Origin: Streptomyces tsukubensis | Lineage (GTDB): Bacteria; Actinomycetota; Actinomycetes; Streptomycetales; Streptomycetaceae | DNA length: 64,000 nucleotides | Assembly: GCF_009296025.1 (NCBI RefSeq) | Contig: NZ_CP045178.1 | Location: forward strand, 6,634,001 to 6,698,000 | Direction: 5' to 3' | In this document: in pieces, positions 42,580 through 49,880 of the stretch | Position numbering within the stretch: the stretch's first letter is position 1 | How the letters are laid out: each line of letters starts with the position of its first letter | Translations under genes and position numbers: made by a program | Notes under the pieces: generated by a model | What the model was told of the DNA's origin: nothing | Database searches by the model: none | Seen by the model: only the letters and a program-made list of their open reading frames with translations

Positions 42580-43908
42580 ATGACTCAGCCCTCCCGTCTC
42601 CGGCCACCCGCGGTGCTCCCGGAAAGCCTCCCGGCACGCCTACCGGGCCGGTTCGGGGGCCCGGACCCGGAACGTGTGCCTGAACAGCTGTCCCAGGCCA
42701 CGTCCGCGCAGCCGTCCGGGTCGCGGTCCGGCCCGTACGTCCCGGGGACAGGCGACGAGGAGGGCCCGTCCGAACGCGTACCGGGCCGCCACATCCCGGA
42801 GCGGCCATGCGTCACGGAGCTCGCCCTCTCCGCGTTCGCCGTCCACCGCTCGGCTTCCTACCCGCTGGGGCCACTGACGTTGTTCACCGGCCCCAGCGGC
42901 AGCGGTAAGTCCAGCGCCCTGCGTGCCTACGAGGCGCTCGCCAGGCTCGGAGGGGGCGCGGAACTCGGGGAGGTCTTCCCCGACCCGGACGCCTGCGTCC
43001 CCGAGCAGGCCCGCCCCGATGCCCAGCGCAGAAGGGGGTTCAGGATCGGCTGCACGGTGGACGGTCCCATCGGCCCCGTGCGGCTCGATCTCGCGGTCCA
43101 GGCCCAACCCGCACTGCGCGTCGTGGGCGAGCGGCTGTCCCAAGGGGGTCACACCCTGTTCGACTCGGCGCTGCGGGACCCCTCAAGGCCACACGTGCAC
43201 GGGGCTTGGCACACGGCGGGCTCCGCGCCCGTTACCCGTGCCCCGCTGCCGGACGACCGGTTGGGAACGGCTCTGCTGCCCCTGCGCGTCGCGGGTAAGA
43301 CCGACGGCCAGCGGCAGGTGCTCGCCGCCGCCGAGCAGATGGTGGTGGCGCTGCGCTCGGTCTTCCCCTGTGACCCGTGGCCGCAAGGGATGCGCGCCCC
43401 CGCCCTGCCGGGGTCGGGCCGGCTGCTCGGCGGGTGCGACAACCTCGCCGAAGTACTGCGCCGCACCTCCACCGAGTGCGCTGTGCGTCACGGCCACCTA
43501 GTGGCGGCGGCCGGAGCCGGCTGCGCGGGTTCCGTGACGGGGGTGAGGACCGAGGAACTGCCCGACGGCAGGGTGCGGGCCCTGCTGGACCGCGGTGACC
43601 TCGGCGTGACGCCGGTCGGCCGGCTGGGCGACGGTGAACTGAGGTTCCTCGCCCTCGCCCTGGTCCTGCTGACCGGGCCCGGCGTGCTTGAGGTGGATCC
43701 CGTCGTGGAGGTGCCGAGCGCCTACCAGACGCTCACCGTGCTCGCCGACGGTCTGGACCGGGGCCTCGACCGTGGGCAGGTGTCCGCACTCGTGGCCCTG
43801 GCGGGGCGGATGTGCGCCCGAGGACACATCCGCTTGGTGGGCTCGGTCACTGAGCCCCCACGTGCCGGGGAGACGGAAGGGCTCACAGTGGTAGACCTGG
43901 GGCCGTGA
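42580..43908 (+). CDS. RecF/SMC-like AAA ATPase, function unknown
   Basis: 442 residues from ATG 42580. After ~75 disordered residues comes VTELALSAFAVHRSASYPLGPLTLFTGPSGSGKSSALRAYEAL: a RecF-style first strand with Walker A GPSGSGKS near residue 105. The C-terminal part has VTPVGRLGDGELRFLALALVLLTGPGVLEVD, which resembles the signature and Walker B region of overcoming-lysogenization or AAA_21 ATPases (LGDGE for LSxGE). It overlaps the MazG-like gene (GTGA), so the two are co-expressed. Role unknown; similar ATPases work in DNA repair or as parts of defence systems. Confidence 0.76.
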   Translation: MTQPSRLRPPAVLPESLPARLPGRFGGPDPERVPEQLSQATSAQPSGSRSGPYVPGTGDEEGPSERVPGRHIPERPCVTELALSAFAVHRSASYPLGPLTLFTGPSGSGKSSALRAYEALARLGGGAELGEVFPDPDACVPEQARPDAQRRRGFRIGCTVDGPIGPVRLDLAVQAQPALRVVGERLSQGGHTLFDSALRDPSRPHVHGAWHTAGSAPVTRAPLPDDRLGTALLPLRVAGKTDGQRQVLAAAEQMVVALRSVFPCDPWPQGMRAPALPGSGRLLGGCDNLAEVLRRTSTECAVRHGHLVAAAGAGCAGSVTGVRTEELPDGRVRALLDRGDLGVTPVGRLGDGELRFLALALVLLTGPGVLEVDPVVEVPSAYQTLTVLADGLDRGLDRGQVSALVALAGRMCARGHIRLVGSVTEPPRAGETEGLTVVDLGP

Positions 43909-44696
43909 CCGAGGAGAACGAGAAGACGCGCACGGCCTACGAAGCGAGTGCTGCGCGCGAGGCGAATACGGACAAGGCGCATACGGCTAGTGGTGTGCGC
44001 GGGGCGAACGCGGCGGATATGGCCCAAGCGGCTAGTGATGCGGATGAGGTCAGTGGTGCGAACGGGACTGGTGATGTGAACGAGGAGGCGGGGGCGGTGG
44101 GTGCGTCCGAGGTGGTTGATGAGGCCGCTCCGGGATCCGTCCCCGGCTCGGCTCCCGGTTCTGCTCCCGGCCTCGGTCCTACTCCCGCCCCTGCCTCCGG
44201 CTCCGCGCTCGACATACGGGAGCTTCAGGACCGTCTCGCCTCATTCGCTGCGGCGCGTCGGTGGGGACGGTTCCACACACCCAAGAATCTTGTCGCGGCG
44301 CTCAGCGTCGAGGCGTCCGAACTGCTGGAGATCTTCCAGTGGTTGACGCCCGAGCAGTCGGCCGCGGTGATGGAGGACCCGGCCTCGGCGCATCGGGTGC
44401 GGGACGAGGTGGCCGACGTCCTGGCGTATCTGCTCCAGTTCTGCCAGGTGCTCGACCTCGATGTGCTCGCCGCACTCGACGCGAAGATCGACCGCAACGA
44501 AAGGCGGTTCCCCGTGCCGGAGGATGGGGCCCCGGCCTCGGTCCGCCCGGTGGAACTCATGGCCCCCGCGTCTGCCGCCCCGCCTGCCGCACCACCCCTT
44601 CCTCCGTCCGGTTCTCCGTCCGTCTCTCCGTCCGTCGGTCGGCCCGCCGACCGTCCCGTTTCGCCGCCCGCCGACCGCCCGGCGAACGAGTTGTAG
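43905..44696 (+). CDS. MazG-like nucleotide pyrophosphohydrolase
   Basis: 263 residues from GTG 43905, overlapping the ATPase stop. The core domain is residues about 103-205: LDIRELQDRLASFAAARRWGRFHTPKNLVAALSVEASELLEIFQW, then VRDEVADVLAYLLQFCQ, giving the ExxE...ExxD metal-binding set of all-alpha NTP pyrophosphohydrolases. It is closest in pattern to dCTP pyrophosphatase/MazG-like enzymes that clear unwanted dNTPs. The first 100 residues are low-complexity (repeats of AN/AD and Pro-Gly-Ser) and the last 55 are Pro/Ser-rich, both unusual for the family. Coupling to the ATPase suggests a shared role in nucleotide or DNA quality control. Confidence 0.84.
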   Translation: MTEENEKTRTAYEASAAREANTDKAHTASGVRGANAADMAQAASDADEVSGANGTGDVNEEAGAVGASEVVDEAAPGSVPGSAPGSAPGLGPTPAPASGSALDIRELQDRLASFAAARRWGRFHTPKNLVAALSVEASELLEIFQWLTPEQSAAVMEDPASAHRVRDEVADVLAYLLQFCQVLDLDVLAALDAKIDRNERRFPVPEDGAPASVRPVELMAPASAAPPAAPPLPPSGSPSVSPSVGRPADRPVSPPADRPANEL

Positions 44697-44757
44697 GACT
44701 CCAGGCGCCGTCCCCGTCTACTGGGCGCCTCGATAGTCACTCTCCGGAGTGGCCGAG

Positions 44758-44784
44758 TTATCCACATTCGATTGTCTGTCCACA
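44758..44784. promoter_or_regulatory. Two DnaA-box-like sites in an AT-rich intergenic region
   Basis: TTATCCACA at 44758-44766 is identical to the classic DnaA box, and CTGTCCACA at 44776-44784 differs by one base from the Streptomyces-preferred TTGTCCACA. Their spacing is 18 bp, in the only AT-rich part of the gap between the MazG-like and DUF6099-like genes. They could be DnaA-binding regulatory sites. No origin genes are nearby. Confidence 0.45.
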
Positions 44785-44895
44785 GATTTCCGTTTTCCTC
44801 TAGCTTTTCGACCGCCACGACCTCACTCTGGGTAGTGGCAGACGGAGTTCGGACGTACGTGCGGAAAGCACGGACATGGCAGACGGGGGCGGCGC

Positions 44896-45378
44896 ATGGA
44901 CGCGCTGCGGCTCATCGGGACGATAGAGCGGGCTCTGACGCAGGCCCGGAGCGATACGGACATCATGGCGGAGGCGTGGCAGGCGCAGACGCTCGCACAG
45001 GCCATGGGCAGCAGGCTCGCCGTGACGGGCCCGCCCGAACTGCGCGGCGAGGCGCTGGGGCTGTGCGAGGTGAGCGGGCGCGGCTGCGGTGCGCTGTCGG
45101 GGCCCGGACTCGGGTCCGGCGGGATCAGAGCGGCCCGGCTCACCGGGATCGCGGACGCAGGGGCCGCCCTCACGGCACTCGGCGTCCTGCTGGGCGATGT
45201 CGGGATGGCACTGGTCGCGGTCGCCTGCTCGGTGGAGGAGGAGTCCGTCTACTGGCAGTGCATAGAGGCGATCGACGCCGCCGACGAGTCGAGGGACCGG
45301 GTGCTCGAAATGCTGCGGCGGCTCGCCGTGCGCGAGCAGGGGCTGCCCGCCTCCGACGCCGCGGTGGAACCGTCATGA
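44896..45378 (+). CDS. Small Streptomyces-type helical protein (DUF6099-like)
   Basis: 160 residues from ATG 44896. Helical, beginning MDALRLIGTIERALTQARS, with a mid-protein Gly-rich stretch (ALSGPGLGSGGIRAA) and a more hydrophobic helix (TALGVLLGDVGMALVAVACSV), ending in acidic helices. The start and pattern resemble DUF6099 proteins, a streptomycete family of unknown function; that match is from memory. No catalytic motif or signal peptide. Its promoter region holds two DnaA-box-like motifs. It stands alone, with a repeat-filled 345-base gap after it. Confidence 0.68.
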   Translation: MDALRLIGTIERALTQARSDTDIMAEAWQAQTLAQAMGSRLAVTGPPELRGEALGLCEVSGRGCGALSGPGLGSGGIRAARLTGIADAGAALTALGVLLGDVGMALVAVACSVEEESVYWQCIEAIDAADESRDRVLEMLRRLAVREQGLPASDAAVEPS

Positions 45379-45472
45379 GGCCGCCACGCGGAACCGTCCT
45401 GAGGCCGTCACGCCGAGGCCCCCCGCCACAAGGCCCCGGCGGCGCCGAGCCCCACCCGGGGCGGCGGACGCT

Positions 45473-45508
45473 GTGGGTGTGGGTGTGGGTGTGGGTGTGG
45501 GTGTGGGC
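45473..45508. repeat. GTGGGT hexanucleotide array
   Basis: Five perfect copies of GTGGGT and a sixth GTGGGC in tandem, in the 345-base gap before the LLM oxidoreductase. No gene is supported here; long open frames crossing it are composition artefacts. Confidence 0.9.
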
Positions 45509-45545
45509 GGGGGCGCTGGCACCGGCATTAGCGCTGGCCCGGTTC

Positions 45546-45617
45546 GGCACTGGCACTGGCACCGGCATCGGCACCGGCACCGACACCGACACCGACACCG
45601 GCATCGGCACCGGCACC
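45546..45617. repeat. GGCACC-type hexanucleotide array
   Basis: Twelve consecutive 6-bp units of the form GGCACC, GGCACT, GGCATC or GACACC, about 100 bases before the LLM oxidoreductase start. It is separate from the GTGGGT array 38 bases upstream. Confidence 0.88.
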
Positions 45618-45723
45618 CAAGGGTCCTCACCTGCGCGGGGTCCGTGGACCCACTCGGCTGGGGCGGCGGGGGAAAAGAGGGACAGGTGCCATGGGCAGGG
45701 GTCCGACGATGCAGGATGGACCC

Positions 45724-46653
45724 ATGGACCTTCGAATCTTCACCGAGCCCCAGCAGGGGGCGACCTACGACACCCTCCTCACCGTCGCGAAGGCGACCGA
45801 GGACCTTGGTTACGACGCGTTCTTCCGCTCCGACCACTACCTGCGCATGGGCTCGTCCGACGGGCTGCCCGGCCCGACCGACGCGTGGGTCACTCTCGCG
45901 GGCCTCGCCCGCGAGACCAAGCGGATCCGGCTCGGCACGCTCATGACGGCGGGCACGTTCCGGCTCCCCGGTGTGCTGGCGATCCAGGTCGCGCAGGTCG
46001 ACCAGATGTCGGGCGGCCGTGTGGAGCTGGGGCTCGGCGCCGGTTGGTTCGAGGAGGAGCACACGGCGTACGGCATTCCGTTCCCGAAGGAGAAGTTCGG
46101 CCGGCTGGAGGAGCAGCTGGCGATCGTGACGGGACTGTGGGAGACGCCGGTCGGCAAGACCTTCGACTACGACGGTACGTACTACCAGCTCTCCGAATCG
46201 CCGGCGCTGCCGAAGCCGGCCCAGACCAAGGTGCCCGTACTCATCGGCGGTCACGGCGCCACCCGCACCCCGCGTCTCGCCGCGCGGTACGCGGACGAGT
46301 TCAACATGCCGTTCGCGTCGATCGAGGACAGCGAGCGCCAGTTCGGCCGGGTGCGGGCCGCGGCCCAGCAGACGGGGCGCCGAGCCGACGACATCGTCTA
46401 CTCGAACGCGCTGGTGGCGTGTGTCGGCAAGGACGACGCGGAGGTGGCACGCCGCGCCGCCGCGATCGGAAGGGAGGTCGACGACCTCAAGGCCAATGGG
46501 CTCGCCGGTTCACCGGCCGAGGTGGCGGACAAGATCGGCCGGTATGCCGAGATCGGTGCCCGGCGGATCTACCTCCAGATGCTCGACCTCGACGACCTGG
46601 ACCACCTGGAGCTGATCTCCTCGACCGTCGCGCCGCAGCTCGCCCAGGGCTGA
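45724..46653 (+). CDS. LLM-class F420-dependent oxidoreductase
   Basis: 309 residues from ATG 45724 (AGGATGGA upstream), chosen because the protein starts directly with the first barrel strand MDLRIFTEPQQGATYD. Luciferase-like TIM barrel: DLGYDAFFRSDHYLRMG, RIRLGTLMTAGTFRLPGVLA, GGRVELGLGAGWFEEEH (conserved glycine-rich strand), KVPVLIGGHGATRTPRLAARYADEFN. In actinobacteria this subgroup uses coenzyme F420 to oxidise or reduce small organic substrates. Monocistronic as far as visible; the upstream gap is repeat-rich. Substrate unknown. Confidence 0.88.
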   Translation: MDLRIFTEPQQGATYDTLLTVAKATEDLGYDAFFRSDHYLRMGSSDGLPGPTDAWVTLAGLARETKRIRLGTLMTAGTFRLPGVLAIQVAQVDQMSGGRVELGLGAGWFEEEHTAYGIPFPKEKFGRLEEQLAIVTGLWETPVGKTFDYDGTYYQLSESPALPKPAQTKVPVLIGGHGATRTPRLAARYADEFNMPFASIEDSERQFGRVRAAAQQTGRRADDIVYSNALVACVGKDDAEVARRAAAIGREVDDLKANGLAGSPAEVADKIGRYAEIGARRIYLQMLDLDDLDHLELISSTVAPQLAQG

Positions 46654-46994
46654 CCGAGGCTGACCCCGCCGGTGCGCGGGAGGTACCCGCAGGCCCCCGC
46701 ATGCGGTACCACCCGCGCCCGGTACGGAAGAAAACCCATGGTCGGAGCGGTCGAGCCGGACCATACTCGCGTCGGTGTTCCCCGAGGCCATCGAGCACGT
46801 GGACCCCGCCGTACTGAGGCGGGTCATGGACATGCTCGCAGCAGTTTCCCGGGGCATCACTCCGTACCGGATCGTGGTCCCCGCGTAGGAGCCCGCGGAC
46901 GGCCACGGAGCGCTCAGAGGCACCCCGCCGGGCCGGCGAGTGCCGGTGGGGCGTCTCCATGTCCGGGGAGTGCGACGGAGACCCCACGGCGGGC
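46654..46994. other. Gap with a possible gene remnant
   Basis: 341 bases after the LLM gene. One plus-strand frame ending at TAG 46886-46888 reads very protein-like (VFPEAIEHVDPAVLRRVMDM, then AAVSRGITPYRIVVPA) but has only a GTG at 46775 and no ribosome binding site. It may be the tail of a decayed gene. Nothing else is convincing. Confidence 0.35.
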
Positions 46995-47087
46995 CTACGC
47001 CGCCCTGGGCTGCTCCAGCAGCAGCTCATCCCCGGCGTGGAAGCGGTCGGTGCCACCCTGGTCGGCGTCACCGCTCGGGCTCCTCAA
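46995..47087 (-). CDS. Possible 30-residue peptide gene overlapping the 78-residue gene
   Basis: A TTG at 47087 starts a 30-codon frame (LRSPSGDADQGGTDRFHAGD, then ELLLEQPRAA) that overlaps the end of the 78-residue gene. It has protein-like composition unlike the other two frames, which run into stops or Arg/Pro-rich sequence. It could be a small third member of the cassette or the C-terminus of the upstream gene after a frameshift. Weak evidence. Confidence 0.28.
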   Translation of the reverse strand: MRSPSGDADQGGTDRFHAGDELLLEQPRAA

Positions 47088-47304
47088 CTCGCATGACGGG
47101 TTCCAGCGGCACGTCCCACTCGATGCCGCCGCCCGGCGGGCGCATGAACGCCTGGCTCTTGAGCAGCCTGTTCTTCTCCTTGGTGCGCTCCTCCAAGACC
47201 CACATCAGGCAGCCTGTGCGCTCCGAGACCGCGTCCACCACCAGCGTTCCGACGGGGTACGGAAGCTTGCCCACGCATAGCGTCGTCTCAACTCTTCCAC
47301 TCAC
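47068..47304 (-). CDS. Small cassette protein, 78 residues, unknown function
   Basis: 78 residues from GTG 47304, overlapping the stop of the 67-residue gene (GTGA). Beta-strand-rich start (GRVETTLCVGKLPYPVGTLVVDAVSERTGCLMWV), then a charged segment and GGGIEWDVPLEPVMRV. Two Cys residues but no metal motif. I recognise no family. Overlap with the upstream small gene and position opposite the DUF6879/XRE genes indicate one divergent cassette of the kind repeated in Streptomyces genomes. Confidence 0.62.
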   Translation of the reverse strand: MSGRVETTLCVGKLPYPVGTLVVDAVSERTGCLMWVLEERTKEKNRLLKSQAFMRPPGGGIEWDVPLEPVMRVEEPER

Positions 47305-47504
47305 TCCCGACCGCCTTTCCGCAGCGCGTCGGCCAGCTGTGCGGCCACGTCGGCGCGCACCCGTCCCAGCTCCACGAGCTTCAATGCGGGGGACGCCGCA
47401 TCGACCGCGAGCGAGGGGAGGACGATCCCCGCTTCGGCCAGTGCTGTTCTGAGGGCCTCCATTGCCGCGAAGGGGTCGATGCCCTGCTGTTTCTCAGTCG
47501 CCAT
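47301..47504 (-). CDS. Small cassette protein, 67 residues, unknown function
   Basis: 67 residues from ATG 47504. Helical and Ala/Leu-rich (GIDPFAAMEALRTALAEAGIVL, VELGRVRADVAAQLADALRK), no cysteines, no signal peptide. It looks like a compact helix-pair protein. Divergent from the DUF6879 gene across a 172-base control region with repeated T-tracts, and coupled to the 78-residue gene. Probably a partner in the XRE-linked cassette; the function is not visible. Confidence 0.65.
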   Translation of the reverse strand: MATEKQQGIDPFAAMEALRTALAEAGIVLPSLAVDAASPALKLVELGRVRADVAAQLADALRKGGRE

Positions 47505-47552
47505 GAACGGGACGCTAGAGCTGGCGGGTTGCTCGGGCGTAGGCTGTTTTCG

Positions 47553-47596
47553 CGTTTTTTCTCGTAAGCTCGCTTGCTTAGCTCGTTTTTTCGCAC
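47553..47596. promoter_or_regulatory. Repeated T-tract control region of the XRE cassette
   Basis: Two direct copies of CGTTTTTTC (T-runs at 47555-47560 and 47586-47591) are 31 bp apart, about three helical turns. Between them is TAAGC-6 bases-GCTTA, a small inverted repeat. The stretch is AT-rich against a GC-rich background and lies between the divergent small genes and DUF6879 gene. A likely promoter/operator, perhaps for the XRE protein encoded downstream. Confidence 0.45.
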
Positions 47597-47676
47597 GAAG
47601 CTGATCGGAACCCGTGGTCGAGCGACCTCAGCCGGGCAATGCTGGGGTGATCAGCCCCCGGCGGAAGGATCTGGTC

Positions 47677-48432
47677 ATGGCTCGACGACTGCGCTTCAAC
47701 GGGACGGGCAGCGGCGAAGGCAGCTGCCCGGCGATTCATGAAGATCTGGACACGGGGGAGGTCATCGTGCACGGACCGCGCCTGACCGACCCGGACGCCC
47801 TCGCGCAGCTCCAGCACATCGACGAGGACGAAATCCCGATCGTGATGCCCCGCAACACGCTGATCGACTTCGGCCCGAAGGACCGCGACGCCGAACCGCG
47901 CATCTTCAACCCCCAGCAGTTCGCCCGGCTCTTCGAGAACTTCCAGCACAGCGCGTGGCATCTGGAGATGCGCAAGCGCTACGCGGTCGATGAGGCCACG
48001 GACACCTACGCGCAGTTCGCTCGGGGCGAGGCACCGACGTGGGACCTCGACACCCCGTGGAGCCGGGGCATCCGGGCCAAGACGGCGGACGGCGTGCACG
48101 TCGGCCGGGTGCGCATCGTGGACAACCCGCCGACCGAGGGCCAGCTTTACTTGCTCGCGCACGCGGAGAAGAACGCGGCCTTGGGCGAGGACGTGCGCAA
48201 CATGTGGCGCGAGGACGCCATGCGGGCCAACCTGCCGGATGAGGACTTCTGGATCTTCGACTCGCACATCGTCGCCGTGTGCGTCTTCGATGACGACGAC
48301 AACCTGACGGGTGCCGAGCTGATCACGGAACCGGCGCGCGTCAACCAGTACAACCGAGTGCGGGACGTGGCCCAGCACCACGCCACCCCCTTCCGGAAGT
48401 TCGCGGCGGAGCTGGCCGCGAAGGAGGAGTAA
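47677..48432 (+). CDS. DUF6879-like protein of the XRE cassette
   Basis: 251 residues from ATG 47677, with GGAAGGA at 47662-47668. Two parts: an N-terminal ~65 residues (RLRFNGTGSGEGSCPAIHED, ending IPVIMP-like RNTLIDFGPKD) and a larger domain from FNPQQFARLFENFQHSAWHLEMRKRYAVDEATDTYAQF, then DEDFWIFDSHIVAVCVFDDDDNLTGAELI, which matches the DUF6879 pattern found beside XRE-DUF5753 regulators in Streptomyces. Biochemical role unknown. The 15-base gap to the XRE gene shows they form one operon. Such pairs often work with a regulator/antagonist logic like the whiJ-type cassettes (family knowledge). Confidence 0.78.
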   Translation: MARRLRFNGTGSGEGSCPAIHEDLDTGEVIVHGPRLTDPDALAQLQHIDEDEIPIVMPRNTLIDFGPKDRDAEPRIFNPQQFARLFENFQHSAWHLEMRKRYAVDEATDTYAQFARGEAPTWDLDTPWSRGIRAKTADGVHVGRVRIVDNPPTEGQLYLLAHAEKNAALGEDVRNMWREDAMRANLPDEDFWIFDSHIVAVCVFDDDDNLTGAELITEPARVNQYNRVRDVAQHHATPFRKFAAELAAKEE

Positions 48433-48447
48433 AGCAGGCATGAACCG

Positions 48448-49299
48448 GTGAGCACCGACTATCAGCAGGCACGCGAAGCGCTCGGGGTGAGGCTCCGGGA
48501 GCTTCGGTTGTCCTGCCCTGACGGCCGGCTCACCGGTACCGCCCTGGCGCGCAAGCTCGGGTGGCCCAACTCGAAGGTCTCGAAGCTGGAGTTGGGCAAA
48601 CAGACGGCCACCCCCGAGGACTTGCAACGGTGGGCCACCGCGTGCGGTCGGGTCGCGTCCTATGAAGAGCTTCGAGCCAGGCTGGCGGGGTTCGAATCGC
48701 ACATTCGCTCATGGCGTCGGCAGCTCGTCGGTGGCCACAAGCCGGTGCAGGACGCCCACAACGAGGCACAGGCCAACTCGAAGGTGCTCCGGACGTGGGA
48801 GTCCTCATGGGTAGTGGGCGTCCTCCAGACCCCCGACTATGCCCGCGCCGTGCTGACCCGGTCCGTCGAGCTGCACCGGTCGCCCCGCGACGTTGAAGAA
48901 GCCGTCCGGGCGCGCATGAAGCGTCAAGAGCTTCTGTACAGCGGAGGAAGGCGGTACCACGTCATCCTCTGGGAACCGGTCCTGCGGTCGCTGGTCTGCT
49001 CGCCCTCGGTGCTGGCCACCCAGCTCGACCGCCTCACGGGCGTGATCGGCATGGACACCGTGGAACTCGGCATCGTCCCGCTCACCGCGTCCTTGAAGGT
49101 CCCGCCCGGCCTCGGCTTCTGGATCTACGATGATCGCCAGGTGGTCACCGAGGCTTGGCACGCCGAGCTTTGGCTCGATGACGCCGACAGCGTCGCCCTG
49201 TACCTGCGGACGTGGAAGACCTTGTGCGAGTCGGCCGTCTACGGAGCCGATGCCTGCAACGTCATCAGTGCCGCCCGCCGTGCTCTGAACGCCCGTTAG
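48448..49299 (+). CDS. XRE-family regulator with DUF5753 domain
   Basis: 283 residues from GTG 48448. N-terminal helix-turn-helix (LGVRLRELRLSCPDGRLTGTALARKLGWPNSKVSKLELGKQTATPEDL, residues about 10-58) followed by the DUF5753 ligand- or partner-binding region (VVGVLQTPDYARAVL, RQELLYSGGRRYHVILWEPVLR, GMDTVELGIVPLTA, FWIYDD). This WhiJ/AbaA-like architecture is one of the most expanded regulator families in Streptomyces, usually with a small antagonist gene next to it. Here the DUF6879 gene precedes it in the same operon and two small proteins lie divergently. Likely binds its own cassette promoter (T-tract region). Confidence 0.9.
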   Translation: MSTDYQQAREALGVRLRELRLSCPDGRLTGTALARKLGWPNSKVSKLELGKQTATPEDLQRWATACGRVASYEELRARLAGFESHIRSWRRQLVGGHKPVQDAHNEAQANSKVLRTWESSWVVGVLQTPDYARAVLTRSVELHRSPRDVEEAVRARMKRQELLYSGGRRYHVILWEPVLRSLVCSPSVLATQLDRLTGVIGMDTVELGIVPLTASLKVPPGLGFWIYDDRQVVTEAWHAELWLDDADSVALYLRTWKTLCESAVYGADACNVISAARRALNAR

Positions 49300-49315
49300 A
49301 CGGGTCGCCTGGGCT

Positions 49316-49345
49316 GAGGCCCGGGACGGTATCTCCTGGGGCCTC
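49316..49345 (+). terminator. Possible hairpin after the XRE gene
   Basis: GAGGCCC (49316-49322) pairs with GGGCCTC (49339-49345) over a 16-base loop, 17 bases after the XRE stop. Short stem without a T-tract, so only suggestive. Confidence 0.4.
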
Positions 49346-49527
49346 GTGCGGGTGGGTACAGCCGGACCCGCCCCGGGCAGGGGTCTCGTGCGCCGTGGTG
49401 CCGTCTCGGCCCGGGACGATGTATGCGGGTGCCCGCTGGCCCGGCCCCGGAGAGCCCGCCTCCATGGTGAGATATCAGGTCCGGGCCGGCCGTCACCCGT
49501 CGTGTTGAGAACCGTCACATCCCGTAG

Positions 49528-49746
49528 GTGGCTGGGTGGGGGTCGCCAACCCTCCACCGGCTCCTGGCCGTCCGGGGCCGCAGCCTCGCGGCGCAGCCGC
49601 ACGACGAACAGCTCGCGCTCATCGACCGCATCGTCGAGCACGACCCGCGCTCCGGATCCAGCCTGCTCCAGGTGGCCAGGAGGCTCTGTGTCGACACCGT
49701 GGACGAGGCCTCCGTCGCGGCCGGCGCCGACTGGTGGCTGCTGTGA
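49528..49746 (+). CDS. Possible small ORF or gene remnant, 72 residues
   Basis: The frame from GTG 49528 has a protein-like sequence in its second half ([20 protein letters not shown], then [20 protein letters not shown]) but no clear ribosome binding site. The rest of the 580-base gap between the XRE and arginine deiminase genes is not coding. It may be the tail of a decayed gene or a short helical protein. I do not recognise it. Confidence 0.28.
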   Translation: MAGWGSPTLHRLLAVRGRSLAAQPHDEQLALIDRIVEHDPRSGSSLLQVARRLCVDTVDEASVAAGADWWLL

Positions 49747-49880
49747 CGCCGGGGACCGGCGGATCAGGGCCCGGACCACGGCGGGCGGGCCGTCCCTTCG
49801 CGGGGCGGCCCGGCCCCCGTCCGGGCAGTAACCGGAGGTGCGCGGGGGCCGTGCGGAGAGGAAGGGGTGAGGATGGGGGC

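Noticed and set aside
44758..44784. Replication origin
   Set aside because: Only two boxes and no dnaA, dnaN or gyrase genes; a regulatory or titration role is more plausible.
44772..46817. Very long plus-strand frame through the DUF6099-like gene, repeats and LLM gene
   Set aside because: Out of frame with both real genes and passes through hexanucleotide arrays; composition artefact.
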